NCBI GenBank assembly: GCA_002430925.1
Contig: DJDD01000131.1
Location: forward strand, 20,151 to 84,150
Direction: 5' to 3'
Length of the DNA stretch: 64,000 nucleotides
DNA from: Flavobacteriales bacterium UBA5933
Lineage (GTDB): Bacteria > Bacteroidota > Bacteroidia > Flavobacteriales > Weeksellaceae
Shown here: positions 17,081 to 25,938 of the stretch, piece by piece
Numbering within the stretch: the first letter of the stretch is position 1
Layout of the letters: each line of letters starts with the position of its first letter
The notes under the pieces: generated by a model
The model's input: only the letters and a program-made list of their open reading frames with translations
What the model was told of the DNA's origin: nothing
Databases searched by the model: none
Translations under genes and position numbers: made by a program

Positions 17081-18133
17081 ATGGGAAAAAAAAGAATTGA
17101 TATTTTAGATGGTTTCAGAGTTGTGGCTATTTTAATAGTTATGTTATATCATTATTATAGTAGTTTTCTTAATTATTATAAATACTCTTTTGATAATGAT
17201 TTTTTAAAATTTGGTTATTTAGGAGTTGAATTTTTCTTTATGATTTCAGGATTTGTAATTTTTATGACTCTAAATAAAACTGAAAATTTATTATTATTTA
17301 TTAAGAAAAGATATTTACGTTTAATGCCAGGAATGTTAATATGCTCATTTATTACTTTTGTAATATATAATATTTTTAATGTTTCTTTTTACCCTGAAGC
17401 AAAAGAGTTTAAAAATTTTTTATTTTCAAATACATTTTTAACTCCTAGTATTCCCAATAAAATCTTTAACACAAATTTTAATTATTCAGATTCTTCTTAT
17501 TGGTCTTTATGGGTAGAAGTTATTTTTTATTTTTCAATATCATTATTGTATTATATAAATAAGAAAAATGTTATATTAAATTTTAGTATATTAACATTAT
17601 TTTGTACAATTTTTTGGTATCTCTTTGGTACAGATGAAAATGTGTTAGGAATCTCATTATACAATTCAATTAATAAAATAATTAGGTATGTACCATTTAT
17701 TAATTTTTTTATTTGGTTTTTGATAGGAATAATTATTTCTAAATTATATGATAATAATAAAGATTATAAATATTTATTTTATCTAATCTTTCTTTTTTGT
17801 TTGATATTCTTAGTTTCAAAAAAGATTGAGTTGAAATATTTTGTCGTTTTAAGCGGTTTTATTTGGCTCATATTTTTATATAAAAATAATTGGATGAATT
17901 TTTTAGGGGTTAAATTTTTATCAGAATTAGGGAAATCAAGTTATTCAGTATATTTAATACATCAAATGATAGGAGTACTAATAATTATTAAACTTTCACC
18001 ATTTTTTGGTCGATTCAATTGGATAATAGGGGTATTACTAATTTTTCTATTTTTCTTATTTGGATTGTTAAGTTATAAATATTTAGAAAAACCATTAGGA
18101 AAAAAACTTCACAAAATATTATTTAAAAAATAA
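17081..18133 (+). CDS. Acyltransferase 3 family membrane protein (second copy)
   Basis: Membrane O-acyltransferase, 350 aa, ten or so hydrophobic segments. IDILDGFRVVAILIVMLYHYYS carries the family histidine (His24); RYLRLMPGMLICS near residue 76 and YWSLWVEVIFYFS near 143 match the first copy at 8318, so the two are paralogs of the same length. Very AT-rich coding sequence with long T runs. Probably adds acetyl or another acyl group to a different position of the same polymer. It ends 3 nt before the next glycosyltransferase. Confidence 0.85.
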   Translation: MGKKRIDILDGFRVVAILIVMLYHYYSSFLNYYKYSFDNDFLKFGYLGVEFFFMISGFVIFMTLNKTENLLLFIKKRYLRLMPGMLICSFITFVIYNIFNVSFYPEAKEFKNFLFSNTFLTPSIPNKIFNTNFNYSDSSYWSLWVEVIFYFSISLLYYINKKNVILNFSILTLFCTIFWYLFGTDENVLGISLYNSINKIIRYVPFINFFIWFLIGIIISKLYDNNKDYKYLFYLIFLFCLIFLVSKKIELKYFVVLSGFIWLIFLYKNNWMNFLGVKFLSELGKSSYSVYLIHQMIGVLIIIKLSPFFGRFNWIIGVLLIFLFFLFGLLSYKYLEKPLGKKLHKILFKK

Positions 18134-18136
18134 TTC

Positions 18137-19120
18137 ATGAGTATATTAATTTCTGTAATAGTTCCTGTTTATAATACAGAGAAATATCTTTCAAAATGTT
18201 TAGATTCAATTATAAATCAAACATTGAAAAATATTGAAATTATTATTGTAAACGATGGTTCAATAGATAATTCTCAATTAATAATAGATAATTTTGTTAA
18301 AAAAGATAGTAGAATAAAATCCATAATAAAAAAAAATGGTGGATTGAGTGATGCTCGTAATTTTGGAATAGATAATTCAAAAGGAGATTATTTGGCATTT
18401 GTAGATTCAGATGATTATATAGATAAGAATATGTTTGAAGAAATGTATAATCTTAGTCAGAAACATCAATCAGAAATAGTACTTTGTGACTTGGTGAAAG
18501 TCAATGAAAAAGGAGAAGAATTTAGAGGTTTACCACAATCTCCACAACTTGGAGATAAAATTATATTGAAAGATGATTTTACAATTTTTGGAGAAATGAG
18601 TTGTTTTGCTTGCAATAAGCTATTTAAAAAATCGTTATTCGATAAACATAGATTTAGAAAAGGAATTCATTTTGAAGATATAGAACTTATCCCAAAGCTT
18701 GTTTTAGATTCAACAATAATATCAAAAATAAATCACCCGTATTATAAATATTTTGAAAGACAAGATTCAATAACTAAAACACATACCAATAAAGGATTAG
18801 ATATGTTTTTAGCAGTAAATGAAGTTTCAAATTATTTTATGAATAGTGCTTATAATAGTAATAACAGCAATTTAAAGCGTTTTCAGATATTTCAAGCATA
18901 TTATTCATATTTAGCTTATGTTGCTTATGTAAAAGATAAGTTATTAAAAAGAAATATGTTATTGGCTTTAAATGATTTTTTGAATAATAATTCAATTAAT
19001 AAAAAAGAAATAATCAACTATAAACGTTTTAATAATAATTACCTTATGTCATTAAATAATAAGAAAAAAATATTTTATTTATTAGCTCAAATAAATCTTA
19101 ATTTATTAAATATAATTTAA
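18137..19120 (+). CDS. Glycosyltransferase family 2
   Basis: GT-A transferase, 327 aa, of the EpsJ/CpsI type often found in capsule loci. ISVIVPVYNTEKYLSKCLDSI at the N-terminus, VNDGSIDNS near residue 39, KNGGLSDARNFGID near 70, and the metal site FVDSDDYIDKNMFEEM near 93. The C-terminal region is variable and may set acceptor choice. Lies between the second acyltransferase gene and the polymerase gene with gaps of 3 and 1 nt. Donor not readable. Confidence 0.85.
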   Translation: MSILISVIVPVYNTEKYLSKCLDSIINQTLKNIEIIIVNDGSIDNSQLIIDNFVKKDSRIKSIIKKNGGLSDARNFGIDNSKGDYLAFVDSDDYIDKNMFEEMYNLSQKHQSEIVLCDLVKVNEKGEEFRGLPQSPQLGDKIILKDDFTIFGEMSCFACNKLFKKSLFDKHRFRKGIHFEDIELIPKLVLDSTIISKINHPYYKYFERQDSITKTHTNKGLDMFLAVNEVSNYFMNSAYNSNNSNLKRFQIFQAYYSYLAYVAYVKDKLLKRNMLLALNDFLNNNSINKKEIINYKRFNNNYLMSLNNKKKIFYLLAQINLNLLNII

Positions 19121-19121
19121 G

Positions 19122-20231
19122 ATGAGTTTTATTTACATTTTTATATTTACTTTTCTTGGTATAATGTCTTTTTTAGAATTTTCTAAAGAACAATCAAGTA
19201 AACAATTATATGTAATGATTGTTATAGTAATGGCTTTAACTGCTGGTTTTGGATATGCTTTAAGTCCTGATTGGCATGCTTATTACGAAATATTTACATA
19301 TTTGTCAATTACAAATTGGTCGAATTTTATTAGAATTGCAGATATGTCAGGGATGGAAAAAGGTTATTTATTTTTTAATAAAATTTTAGTAGATTTCGGA
19401 TTTGATTTTGGTATAATAACATTATTAATAGCTTCAATCTCTCTTTATTTAAAATCTTCTACATTTTATAAATATGGTGGTTTTCCTTTTTTTGTACTTT
19501 TTTTATATTCAATGCCAAACTTTATGTTTGAAGAACATGTTCATATAAGACAAGGTATAGCAAATGCGATTGCAGTATACTCAATACGTTATATTATTGA
19601 TAGGAATTTTCTTAAGTTTTTAATTTGTATAGTAATAGGTTATCAATTTCACGAAGCAATTATAGTTTTTATTTTAGCTTATTGGATAGCTCCAATGAAA
19701 TTTAATGAAACAATAATGGGCTGGCTAGTACTTTTAGCTATTGTAGGATTTTATACGGGTCTAACTTCAATTATTGAAGTTGTAATGAAATTTATGCCTA
19801 TTGGACAAGATAAGTTTGAAAGCTATCAAAGTCAGTTAGGTGCTGATGGAGATGTAGCTGTAGGAGATTTTGTAAAAATAATTTCAGTATTATCGCTTAT
19901 TATTTATAATAAGTATGCTGAACATGATAAATTATATTGTTATTTTAGAAATTTATTTATTGTTGGAGTTTTATTATATTTTTTCTTAGGAAAAGGTATT
20001 TTTGGAATTCGTTTACCAGGATTTTATCTTGTTTTTTTAGGTATGACTATTGGAAGAATGTTATATGTGTTTCAAGGAAGCACTTTTAAAAGGTACTTAA
20101 TTTATTTTAGTTTTATATCATATACAATTTTATTGATTTTTTGGTTTCAGGTTAAGCAAGCACATAAATCAAATTTTGGTAATTATAGAACTGTATTTAG
20201 TAAAGAAGCTGCTTACGGATTATGGAAATAG
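19122..20231 (+). CDS. EpsG family membrane protein, probable polysaccharide polymerase
   Basis: Membrane protein, 369 aa, with about ten hydrophobic helices. It fits the EpsG family, a Wzy-like group: ALSPDWHAYYEIF near residue 47, the conserved VHIRQGIANAIAVYSIRYI near 141 with its Arg-Gln pair, and GYQFHEAIIVFILAYW near 175 with a conserved histidine. EpsG/Wzy proteins join lipid-linked repeating units on the outer face of the inner membrane. It is the only polymerase candidate in the locus. The next gene overlaps it by 10 bases. Confidence 0.8.
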   Translation: MSFIYIFIFTFLGIMSFLEFSKEQSSKQLYVMIVIVMALTAGFGYALSPDWHAYYEIFTYLSITNWSNFIRIADMSGMEKGYLFFNKILVDFGFDFGIITLLIASISLYLKSSTFYKYGGFPFFVLFLYSMPNFMFEEHVHIRQGIANAIAVYSIRYIIDRNFLKFLICIVIGYQFHEAIIVFILAYWIAPMKFNETIMGWLVLLAIVGFYTGLTSIIEVVMKFMPIGQDKFESYQSQLGADGDVAVGDFVKIISVLSLIIYNKYAEHDKLYCYFRNLFIVGVLLYFFLGKGIFGIRLPGFYLVFLGMTIGRMLYVFQGSTFKRYLIYFSFISYTILLIFWFQVKQAHKSNFGNYRTVFSKEAAYGLWK

Positions 20232-20974
20232 ATTTGGTATCAATTATTACTCCTTGCTATAATTCAGAAAAATATATTAAAGATACATTTCTGTCAATCA
20301 AAGCTCAAACATATTCTAATTGGGAATGGATAATAGTAGATGACAGTTCTACAGATGATTCAGTCAATTTAATAAAATCTTTTAATGATTCAAGAATAAA
20401 ATTATTTGTTCAGTTAGAAAATCAAGGCGCAGCTCATGCTAGAAATTTAGCATTAAATAATGTTAAAGGTAGATTTATAACTTTTATTGATAGCGATGAT
20501 TTATGGTTACCAAATTTTTTAGAAAAAACAATTAATTATCTTATTTTTAGTAAGGAAGATTTAGTTTATACTAGCTATAAGAGAGTTGATGAAAATTTAA
20601 ATCCAATTTTAAATGATTTTATTGCTATAGATAAAGTTGACAAGAATAGAATATTATATAATTGTCCAATTCCAATGCTAACTTCAGTTTATGATAGTTC
20701 AAAAATTGGAATTGTAGAATTTCCGGATGTAGAATTAAGAGAAGACCATGCAATGTGGATAGTATTATTAAGAAAAATAAAGTATGCTAGGGCAATAAAT
20801 GATTCTCTTGCCGTTTATAGAATGAGAAGTAATTCAGTCTCTAGGAATAAATTAGATATTGCAATAAAACAATATAAAGTATATAAAGATTTTCTGAATA
20901 TGAATATAATAAAATCTCTTTATTATACTTTTTTTTGGGGACTTAATGGATTAAAAAAATATGGAAAACTTTAA
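20222..20974 (+). CDS. Glycosyltransferase family 2
   Basis: Compact GT-A transferase, 250 aa. VSIITPCYNSEKYIKDTFLSI at the start, VDDSSTDDSVNLI near residue 38, NQGAAHARNLAL near 68 and FIDSDDLWLPNFLEK near 92. This WcaA/EpsE-like pattern with a DLWLP block is common among short enzymes that add a hexose to a growing lipid-linked unit. It overlaps the genes on both sides by 10 and 14 bases, so translation of polymerase, this enzyme and the WecA-like protein is likely coupled. Confidence 0.85.
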   Translation: MEIDLVSIITPCYNSEKYIKDTFLSIKAQTYSNWEWIIVDDSSTDDSVNLIKSFNDSRIKLFVQLENQGAAHARNLALNNVKGRFITFIDSDDLWLPNFLEKTINYLIFSKEDLVYTSYKRVDENLNPILNDFIAIDKVDKNRILYNCPIPMLTSVYDSSKIGIVEFPDVELREDHAMWIVLLRKIKYARAINDSLAVYRMRSNSVSRNKLDIAIKQYKVYKDFLNMNIIKSLYYTFFWGLNGLKKYGKL

Positions 20975-22055
20975 ATTATTAGATTATTTATACTCACTAA
21001 GTATTTCTCCTATTTTTATAAATATTATTGGAGCTTTTTTTACAGCTTTGTTTATTACATTGATTTCAATTCCTAAAATAATTAGAATTTCTATCAGAAA
21101 GGGATTAATGGATGTTCCAGGAGATAGAAGTTCACATAGTAATAAAGTTCCTACATTAGGAGGAGTTGCATTATTTTTTGGAATTGTAGTTTCTACGTCA
21201 ATATTTTCTACAGGATTAGGAGTAAACTATTCATTTTTTTTATCAGCGATTACAATATTATTTTTTATAGGATTAATGGATGATTTATTAGTAGTGGCAC
21301 CAGATAAAAAATTATATGGACAAATCATAAGTACTATACTAATAATATTTGGATCAGGTATAATGATAAACTCATTTTCTGGATTATTTGGGATTTATAA
21401 ATTGCCTTACTTTGTTGGAGTATTATTAACCCTTTTTATATTTATTGTATTAATAAATGCATATAATTTAATTGATGGTATAGATGGTTTAGCTACTGGT
21501 ATAGGTATAGTAATTAGTTTATGTTTTGTATATATATTTTATAGAATTTTTGATTACTCAATTGGTGTTTTAGCAATTAGTACAATTGCTGTTTTAATTG
21601 GTTTTGGTAGGTATAATTTATCTAAAAATTATAAAATTTTTATGGGGGATACAGGTTCAATGGTTATAGGATTTATATTAACTTTTATGGCTATTAGATT
21701 TTTATATATTAGTGAAACTTCTAATTTAGGATTAAAAACCGGTCCAGTCCTATTGTTATTTATTTTTGTAATTCCAGTTATTGATACAATATCAGTTTTC
21801 ACAATTAGATTATTACAAGGTAAAAGTCCATTTGCTCCCGATAAAAATCATTTACATCATCAATTTATTAAGTTAGGTTTTTCTCATATTCAAACATCAG
21901 TAACATTAGTATTTGTTAACATATTTTTTGTCATCATTGGGTATTTATTAAGAAATATTGAAATTAATCTATTACTTTTGTTTTTCATTATATTATCATC
22001 TTTGTTTATAATAATATTGAGATATATAGTATATTCAAAAATTAAAAAAAACTAA
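20961..22055 (+). CDS. MraY/WecA family polyprenyl-phosphate sugar-1-phosphate transferase
   Basis: Membrane enzyme of 364 aa that transfers a sugar-1-phosphate, commonly HexNAc, from UDP-sugar to polyprenyl phosphate, starting a lipid-linked glycan. Motifs: MDVPGDRSSHSNKVPTLGG near residue 50, the metal-binding MDDLLVVAPDKK near 105, NAYNLIDGIDGLATG near 169, FMGDTGSMV near 231, and the cytoplasmic histidine block KNHLHHQF near 299. About eleven helices. This is the classical initiator, yet the locus also ends with a PglC/WcaJ-type initiator at 25330. It overlaps the preceding GT2 gene by 14 bases. Confidence 0.9.
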   Translation: MENFKLLDYLYSLSISPIFINIIGAFFTALFITLISIPKIIRISIRKGLMDVPGDRSSHSNKVPTLGGVALFFGIVVSTSIFSTGLGVNYSFFLSAITILFFIGLMDDLLVVAPDKKLYGQIISTILIIFGSGIMINSFSGLFGIYKLPYFVGVLLTLFIFIVLINAYNLIDGIDGLATGIGIVISLCFVYIFYRIFDYSIGVLAISTIAVLIGFGRYNLSKNYKIFMGDTGSMVIGFILTFMAIRFLYISETSNLGLKTGPVLLLFIFVIPVIDTISVFTIRLLQGKSPFAPDKNHLHHQFIKLGFSHIQTSVTLVFVNIFFVIIGYLLRNIEINLLLLFFIILSSLFIIILRYIVYSKIKKN

Positions 22056-22064
22056 TCATAATAA

Positions 22065-22850
22065 ATGTTTTACTTTAAATCAACTCTAACCAAATCATTA
22101 ATTTTATTGATTTTATTTAATTTATTCTCTTGTATTTCCTTAAAGGATGTTCAGTTAATACAACCTGATAAAAATCTTAAATTAGATAAAAAAGGCTATA
22201 TAGAATTTGATAAGCCAGAATATCATATTCAAGTGAATGATCAAATTTTAATTAATGTAGCTACTTCTTCAGGTGAATCAATGGGAATCCTTAGTAGTTT
22301 TATCACTGCTGGGAATAATACAACTTCAGGTAGAGGCGTATATGTACGTCAAGACGGAAATATAGAATTACCTCGAATTGGTAAAATTAAATTAGAAGGT
22401 TTGACTCTAGAAGAGGCGAGAAAAGCTGTTCAAAAAGAATTTTATAAGATATATGATGAAAAAGGAACTTATATTGATGTTAATCTTTCAGGAATTGAAT
22501 ACACAATTGTAGGTGAGGCTGGTCAGGGAGTTTTTAGATCTATAAAAAAGAAAGTTACATTATTGGATGCATTTGCTCAGTCTGGTTCAAATCATATTTA
22601 TGCAGATTTAAAAAATGTGCGTATTATAAGATCAGAATCTGATGGAACAAAACAAGTTTATGTAGACTTAACAAAAGAAACAGTAATGAATTCTGAATAT
22701 TATTGGGTTCAGAATAATGATATAATAGTTGTTAATCCTCGTAAACAAAAAATATGGGGTATAGGATTGAATCCATTATCAGTTGTAACAACAATTATGG
22801 GTGCTATAGCTACAATTTTAGGGGTTTATTTATTTTTTGATAGATTATAA
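22065..22850 (+). CDS. wza: Wza-type outer membrane polysaccharide export lipoprotein
   Basis: Outer-membrane export protein of 261 aa. A lipoprotein signal is visible (LFNLFSC, with Cys23 as the lipidation site), followed by the Poly_export domain (YHIQVNDQILINV, RQDGNIELPRIGKI, LEEARKAVQKEF) and an SLBB domain (YTIVGEAGQGVFRS, LLDAFAQSG). A C-terminal hydrophobic stretch (VTTIMGAIATILGVYLF) suggests an added membrane anchor, as in many Bacteroidota Wza proteins. Its stop overlaps the wzc start by one base. It forms the channel partner of the Wzc kinase. Confidence 0.9.
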   Translation: MFYFKSTLTKSLILLILFNLFSCISLKDVQLIQPDKNLKLDKKGYIEFDKPEYHIQVNDQILINVATSSGESMGILSSFITAGNNTTSGRGVYVRQDGNIELPRIGKIKLEGLTLEEARKAVQKEFYKIYDEKGTYIDVNLSGIEYTIVGEAGQGVFRSIKKKVTLLDAFAQSGSNHIYADLKNVRIIRSESDGTKQVYVDLTKETVMNSEYYWVQNNDIIVVNPRKQKIWGIGLNPLSVVTTIMGAIATILGVYLFFDRL

Positions 22851-25321
22851 TGAGTACAGATATTAAAGAAAAAAATACTAAAAAAAATAAATCAGAATTT
22901 TTAGATATTGAAAGATTAATTCCAAGACTTATAAATTCTTGGCCATTGTATATAATCTCTATTTTAATAGCTTTATCTGTAGCTTTTTATTTAAATAATT
23001 GGAAATTAAATAAAATTTATTCAGCTAATACGACTTTTAAAATTAAAGACAATAATTCAAATAACAATAACCTTGCATCAAATTCAATTAATTTTATTTG
23101 GGGAGGAAATGCAAATAAAATTGATGGACTATCCTATACATTAACTTCTCGTATACATAATGAAAAAGTTGTTAAAAAAACAGAGTCTTATATTTTTTAT
23201 TACGAGGAAGGTCGTTTTAAAAAATCTGACATATATAAATTAGATGCTCCTTTTCATGTTCATATAGATACTTTATATCAGCAAATCGCTAATGTTGAAA
23301 TTAAAGTTAAACCGAAAGATAATAAATCATTTTATTTAGAAACAGAAAATAATAGTGGTTCATTATATAATTTTTCAAAGGATAGTATTATAAAATCAGA
23401 TATAATCAATTTACCAAAGGTTGGATATTATGATCAATGGATTATTGGTAAAAATTATAAATTAAAATTAACACGTTCAAATTTACCTTTTACGAATAGT
23501 TCATTTTCGTTTAAACTTGTTCCCATTCAACAAGCAACATCTAGAGCGACAAGAAATTTTAATGTTTCAAATCCTTCAAAAATATCTAGTATTATAGCGG
23601 TATCTAAAAATGCAGAAAGTCTTAATGAAGCAGTAGATATTTTAAATAATTCTATTCGTGTTTTAATCGAAAATGAATTGGCAGAAAGGAATCTTTCAGC
23701 ATTTCAGACGAGAAAATATTTGCAAGAAAGAATAGCAACGGTCAAATTAAAGTTGGATAGTGCTACTAACCAATTACAAGAGTTACAAAAACGAACAGGT
23801 GTTTATAATTTCAATACAAAAAAAAGTGAAATATTAACTACTTTATCGGATTTAGATAAACAAAGAATACAAATTCAGGAAAGAATTAGTGCATTATATC
23901 GTTTAATGCCTAAAAAATCGAGTAGTGTAGAAAATTTAATAGCTTTAAATATAGCAGGTCTAGATGTTTCATATTATATGTCTAATGTTGATAAATTAGA
24001 TGGACTTGAAAATCAGAAAATTCAAATGCTAAAAGTTTATAAGCCTAATGCAGATGAAATAAAAGATATAGAACAAAAGATAGCAAAAACAAGAAATGAT
24101 ATATCAAATATAGTTAATGCTCATCTTGAAAAATTGAATACAGATTTATCTACTATTAATTCTAAATTATCAGAAACAGAGTTTAAAGCGAAAGATTTAC
24201 CTTATGAGGAAATTGAATTTGTTGAAGCAAATAGAGGTTTTGATTTAAATAGTAATTTATATTCAACCTTGATCAATCAGTTGAATACAACAGATTTATC
24301 TTTAGCTTCAATAGTTTCAGATATTACAATTATTGATCCAGCAAAAAATCAAAATCAAGGATCAATTTATCCTAATACTAGAAATAATTATTTAATAGCA
24401 TTAGCAATTGGATTTATTATACCTTTTGTATTTGTAATAATAAAAGAGTTATTAGATTTTAAAGTTAAAGTTGTAAAAGATATTACGTCTCGTACAAACA
24501 TTCCTGTTCTTGGATTAGTAGGTGCTTTAGGAGATAATTCTCCATTAGTGGTTATTAATAATCCTAAATCAGGTATATCGGAATCTTTTAGATCTATTCG
24601 ATCTAATTTAAAATTTTTATATAAATCTCCTGCTTTAAATGAGACAAATAAAACAATATTAGTTACATCATTTATTGGTGGGGAAGGTAAAACTTTTAAT
24701 TCTATGAATATAGCCAGTACGATAGGTTCTATGGATAAGAAAACAGTACTTATTGGACTTGATTTAAGAAAACCAAAGATTTTTGATGATTTTAATATTA
24801 ATAATAGAATAGGTGTAACTGATTTTGTTGCAGGTGATATAGAGTTGAATAAAATTGTACAACGTACTATTCTCCCTAATCTAGATATTATTACTGCAGG
24901 GCCTATCCCTCCAAATCCTTCTGAGTTGATTTTGAGTGAAAGAATGGAGAAATTATTTTCTGAATTAAAAAGCGTTTATGATTATATTATTATAGACTCT
25001 CCACCAATTGGACTTGTAACGGATTCTTATGATTTAATGAAATTTGCAGATTGTACTTTATATGTTACGCGTTACAATTATTCAGAAAAGAATTTTATAA
25101 ATACTATTTCTAATAAATACGATGAGGGAGAAATCTCTAATGTTGGTATTATATTTAATGATTTTCAAATTAAATCTGGTTACGGCTATGGTTACGGTTA
25201 CGGTTACGGTTACGGCTACGGCTACGGTTATGGTTATTTTACCGAGGATGAGGCTTTTGATAATTCTACTTTAGGAAAGATTAAAAGATTATTTCAAAGA
25301 ATTAAAGAAAAATTATTTTAA
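22850..25321 (+). CDS. wzc: Wzc-type polysaccharide co-polymerase and tyrosine kinase with Gly-Tyr tail
   Basis: Inner-membrane bacterial tyrosine kinase, 823 aa, controlling chain length and export. Order: Wzz domain with a helix at about residues 33-50, long coiled-coil periplasmic part (about 290-470), second helix near 520-535, then the BY-kinase domain with Walker A GGEGKT at 610-615, Walker A' variant LIGLDLRKPK, and Walker B YDYIIIDSPP. The tail holds ten Gly-Tyr dipeptides (residues 777-796), the likely autophosphorylation cluster, encoded by a 60-bp hexanucleotide repeat. No Wzb-type phosphatase gene is nearby. Confidence 0.92.
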   Translation: MSTDIKEKNTKKNKSEFLDIERLIPRLINSWPLYIISILIALSVAFYLNNWKLNKIYSANTTFKIKDNNSNNNNLASNSINFIWGGNANKIDGLSYTLTSRIHNEKVVKKTESYIFYYEEGRFKKSDIYKLDAPFHVHIDTLYQQIANVEIKVKPKDNKSFYLETENNSGSLYNFSKDSIIKSDIINLPKVGYYDQWIIGKNYKLKLTRSNLPFTNSSFSFKLVPIQQATSRATRNFNVSNPSKISSIIAVSKNAESLNEAVDILNNSIRVLIENELAERNLSAFQTRKYLQERIATVKLKLDSATNQLQELQKRTGVYNFNTKKSEILTTLSDLDKQRIQIQERISALYRLMPKKSSSVENLIALNIAGLDVSYYMSNVDKLDGLENQKIQMLKVYKPNADEIKDIEQKIAKTRNDISNIVNAHLEKLNTDLSTINSKLSETEFKAKDLPYEEIEFVEANRGFDLNSNLYSTLINQLNTTDLSLASIVSDITIIDPAKNQNQGSIYPNTRNNYLIALAIGFIIPFVFVIIKELLDFKVKVVKDITSRTNIPVLGLVGALGDNSPLVVINNPKSGISESFRSIRSNLKFLYKSPALNETNKTILVTSFIGGEGKTFNSMNIASTIGSMDKKTVLIGLDLRKPKIFDDFNINNRIGVTDFVAGDIELNKIVQRTILPNLDIITAGPIPPNPSELILSERMEKLFSELKSVYDYIIIDSPPIGLVTDSYDLMKFADCTLYVTRYNYSEKNFINTISNKYDEGEISNVGIIFNDFQIKSGYGYGYGYGYGYGYGYGYGYFTEDEAFDNSTLGKIKRLFQRIKEKLF
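25178..25237 (+). repeat. (GGYTAY)10 hexanucleotide tandem repeat inside wzc
   Basis: Ten in-frame copies of a 6-bp unit (GGTTAC, GGCTAC, GGTTAT or GGCTAT), coding Gly-Tyr ten times. Loss or gain of a unit keeps the frame but changes the number of C-terminal tyrosines. Confidence 0.95.
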
Positions 25322-25329
25322 TTTTAAAA

Positions 25330-25911
25330 ATGTTAATTAAACATATATTTGATTATATATTAGCTTTAATCCTACTATTTTTTTTAGTAGGATTAATTGT
25401 TTTATTAACTATTATAACATCATTTGATACTAAAAGTTTTGGAATTTTTGCTCAAAATAGGGTAGGTAAGAATGCAAAAGTCTTTAAAATTTATAAATTA
25501 AAAACGATGATAGATGGGTCATCTTCATCAATCACAACCAATAAGCATTCAATTACAAAATTTGGTAGAATTCTTCGAAAATATAAATTAGATGAATTAC
25601 CTCAATTATTTAATATCTTAAAAGGTGATATGAGCTTTGTTGGTCCAAGGCCAGATGTTATTGGGTATGCAGATAATTTAAAAGGTGATGATTGTATTAT
25701 TTTAAGTATAAAACCAGGTATTACAGGTCCAGCACAAATAAAATATCGAAACGAACAACAAATTCTTTCGGAAGTAGAAAATCCAAAAGAGTATAATGAT
25801 AAAATTTTATGGCCAGATAAAGTAAGAATTAATAAAGATTATGTTTCAAATTGGTCTTTTAAAAAAGATTTACAATATATATACAGAACAATAATAAAAA
25901 AGGAGAATTAA
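25330..25911 (+). CDS. Sugar transferase, PglC/WcaJ-type initiating phosphoglycosyltransferase
   Basis: Monotopic phosphoglycosyltransferase of 193 aa, catalytic domain only. One N-terminal re-entrant hydrophobic helix (residues 8-30), then KIYKLKTMIDG, the catalytic Asp88-Glu89 pair in YKLDELPQLFN and MSFVGPRPDV near residue 101. These enzymes load a sugar-1-phosphate (often bacillosamine-like, Gal or Glc) on polyprenyl phosphate. It is the second initiator in this locus. Last gene of the run, and its stop lies inside the terminator at 25896-25930. Confidence 0.88.
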   Translation: MLIKHIFDYILALILLFFLVGLIVLLTIITSFDTKSFGIFAQNRVGKNAKVFKIYKLKTMIDGSSSSITTNKHSITKFGRILRKYKLDELPQLFNILKGDMSFVGPRPDVIGYADNLKGDDCIILSIKPGITGPAQIKYRNEQQILSEVENPKEYNDKILWPDKVRINKDYVSNWSFKKDLQYIYRTIIKKEN

Positions 25912-25930
25912 TAATTTAATTCTCCTTTTT
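25896..25930. terminator. Bidirectional terminator closing the polysaccharide locus
   Basis: AAAAAGGAGAATTA and TAATTCTCCTTTTT pair around a short AT loop; A and T runs on both sides let it act for the plus-strand locus and the convergent carboxylase gene. It overlaps the last codons of the sugar transferase gene. Confidence 0.85.
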
Positions 25931-25938
25931 ATTTGATA

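Noticed and set aside
25178..25237. Tandem repeat taken for a CRISPR or intergenic satellite
   Set aside because: The unit is 6 bp, has no spacers and lies fully in frame inside wzc.
5142..25938. Polysaccharide locus as an integrated mobile element
   Set aside because: No integrase, transposase, tRNA or direct repeats at its ends; only base composition hints at transfer.
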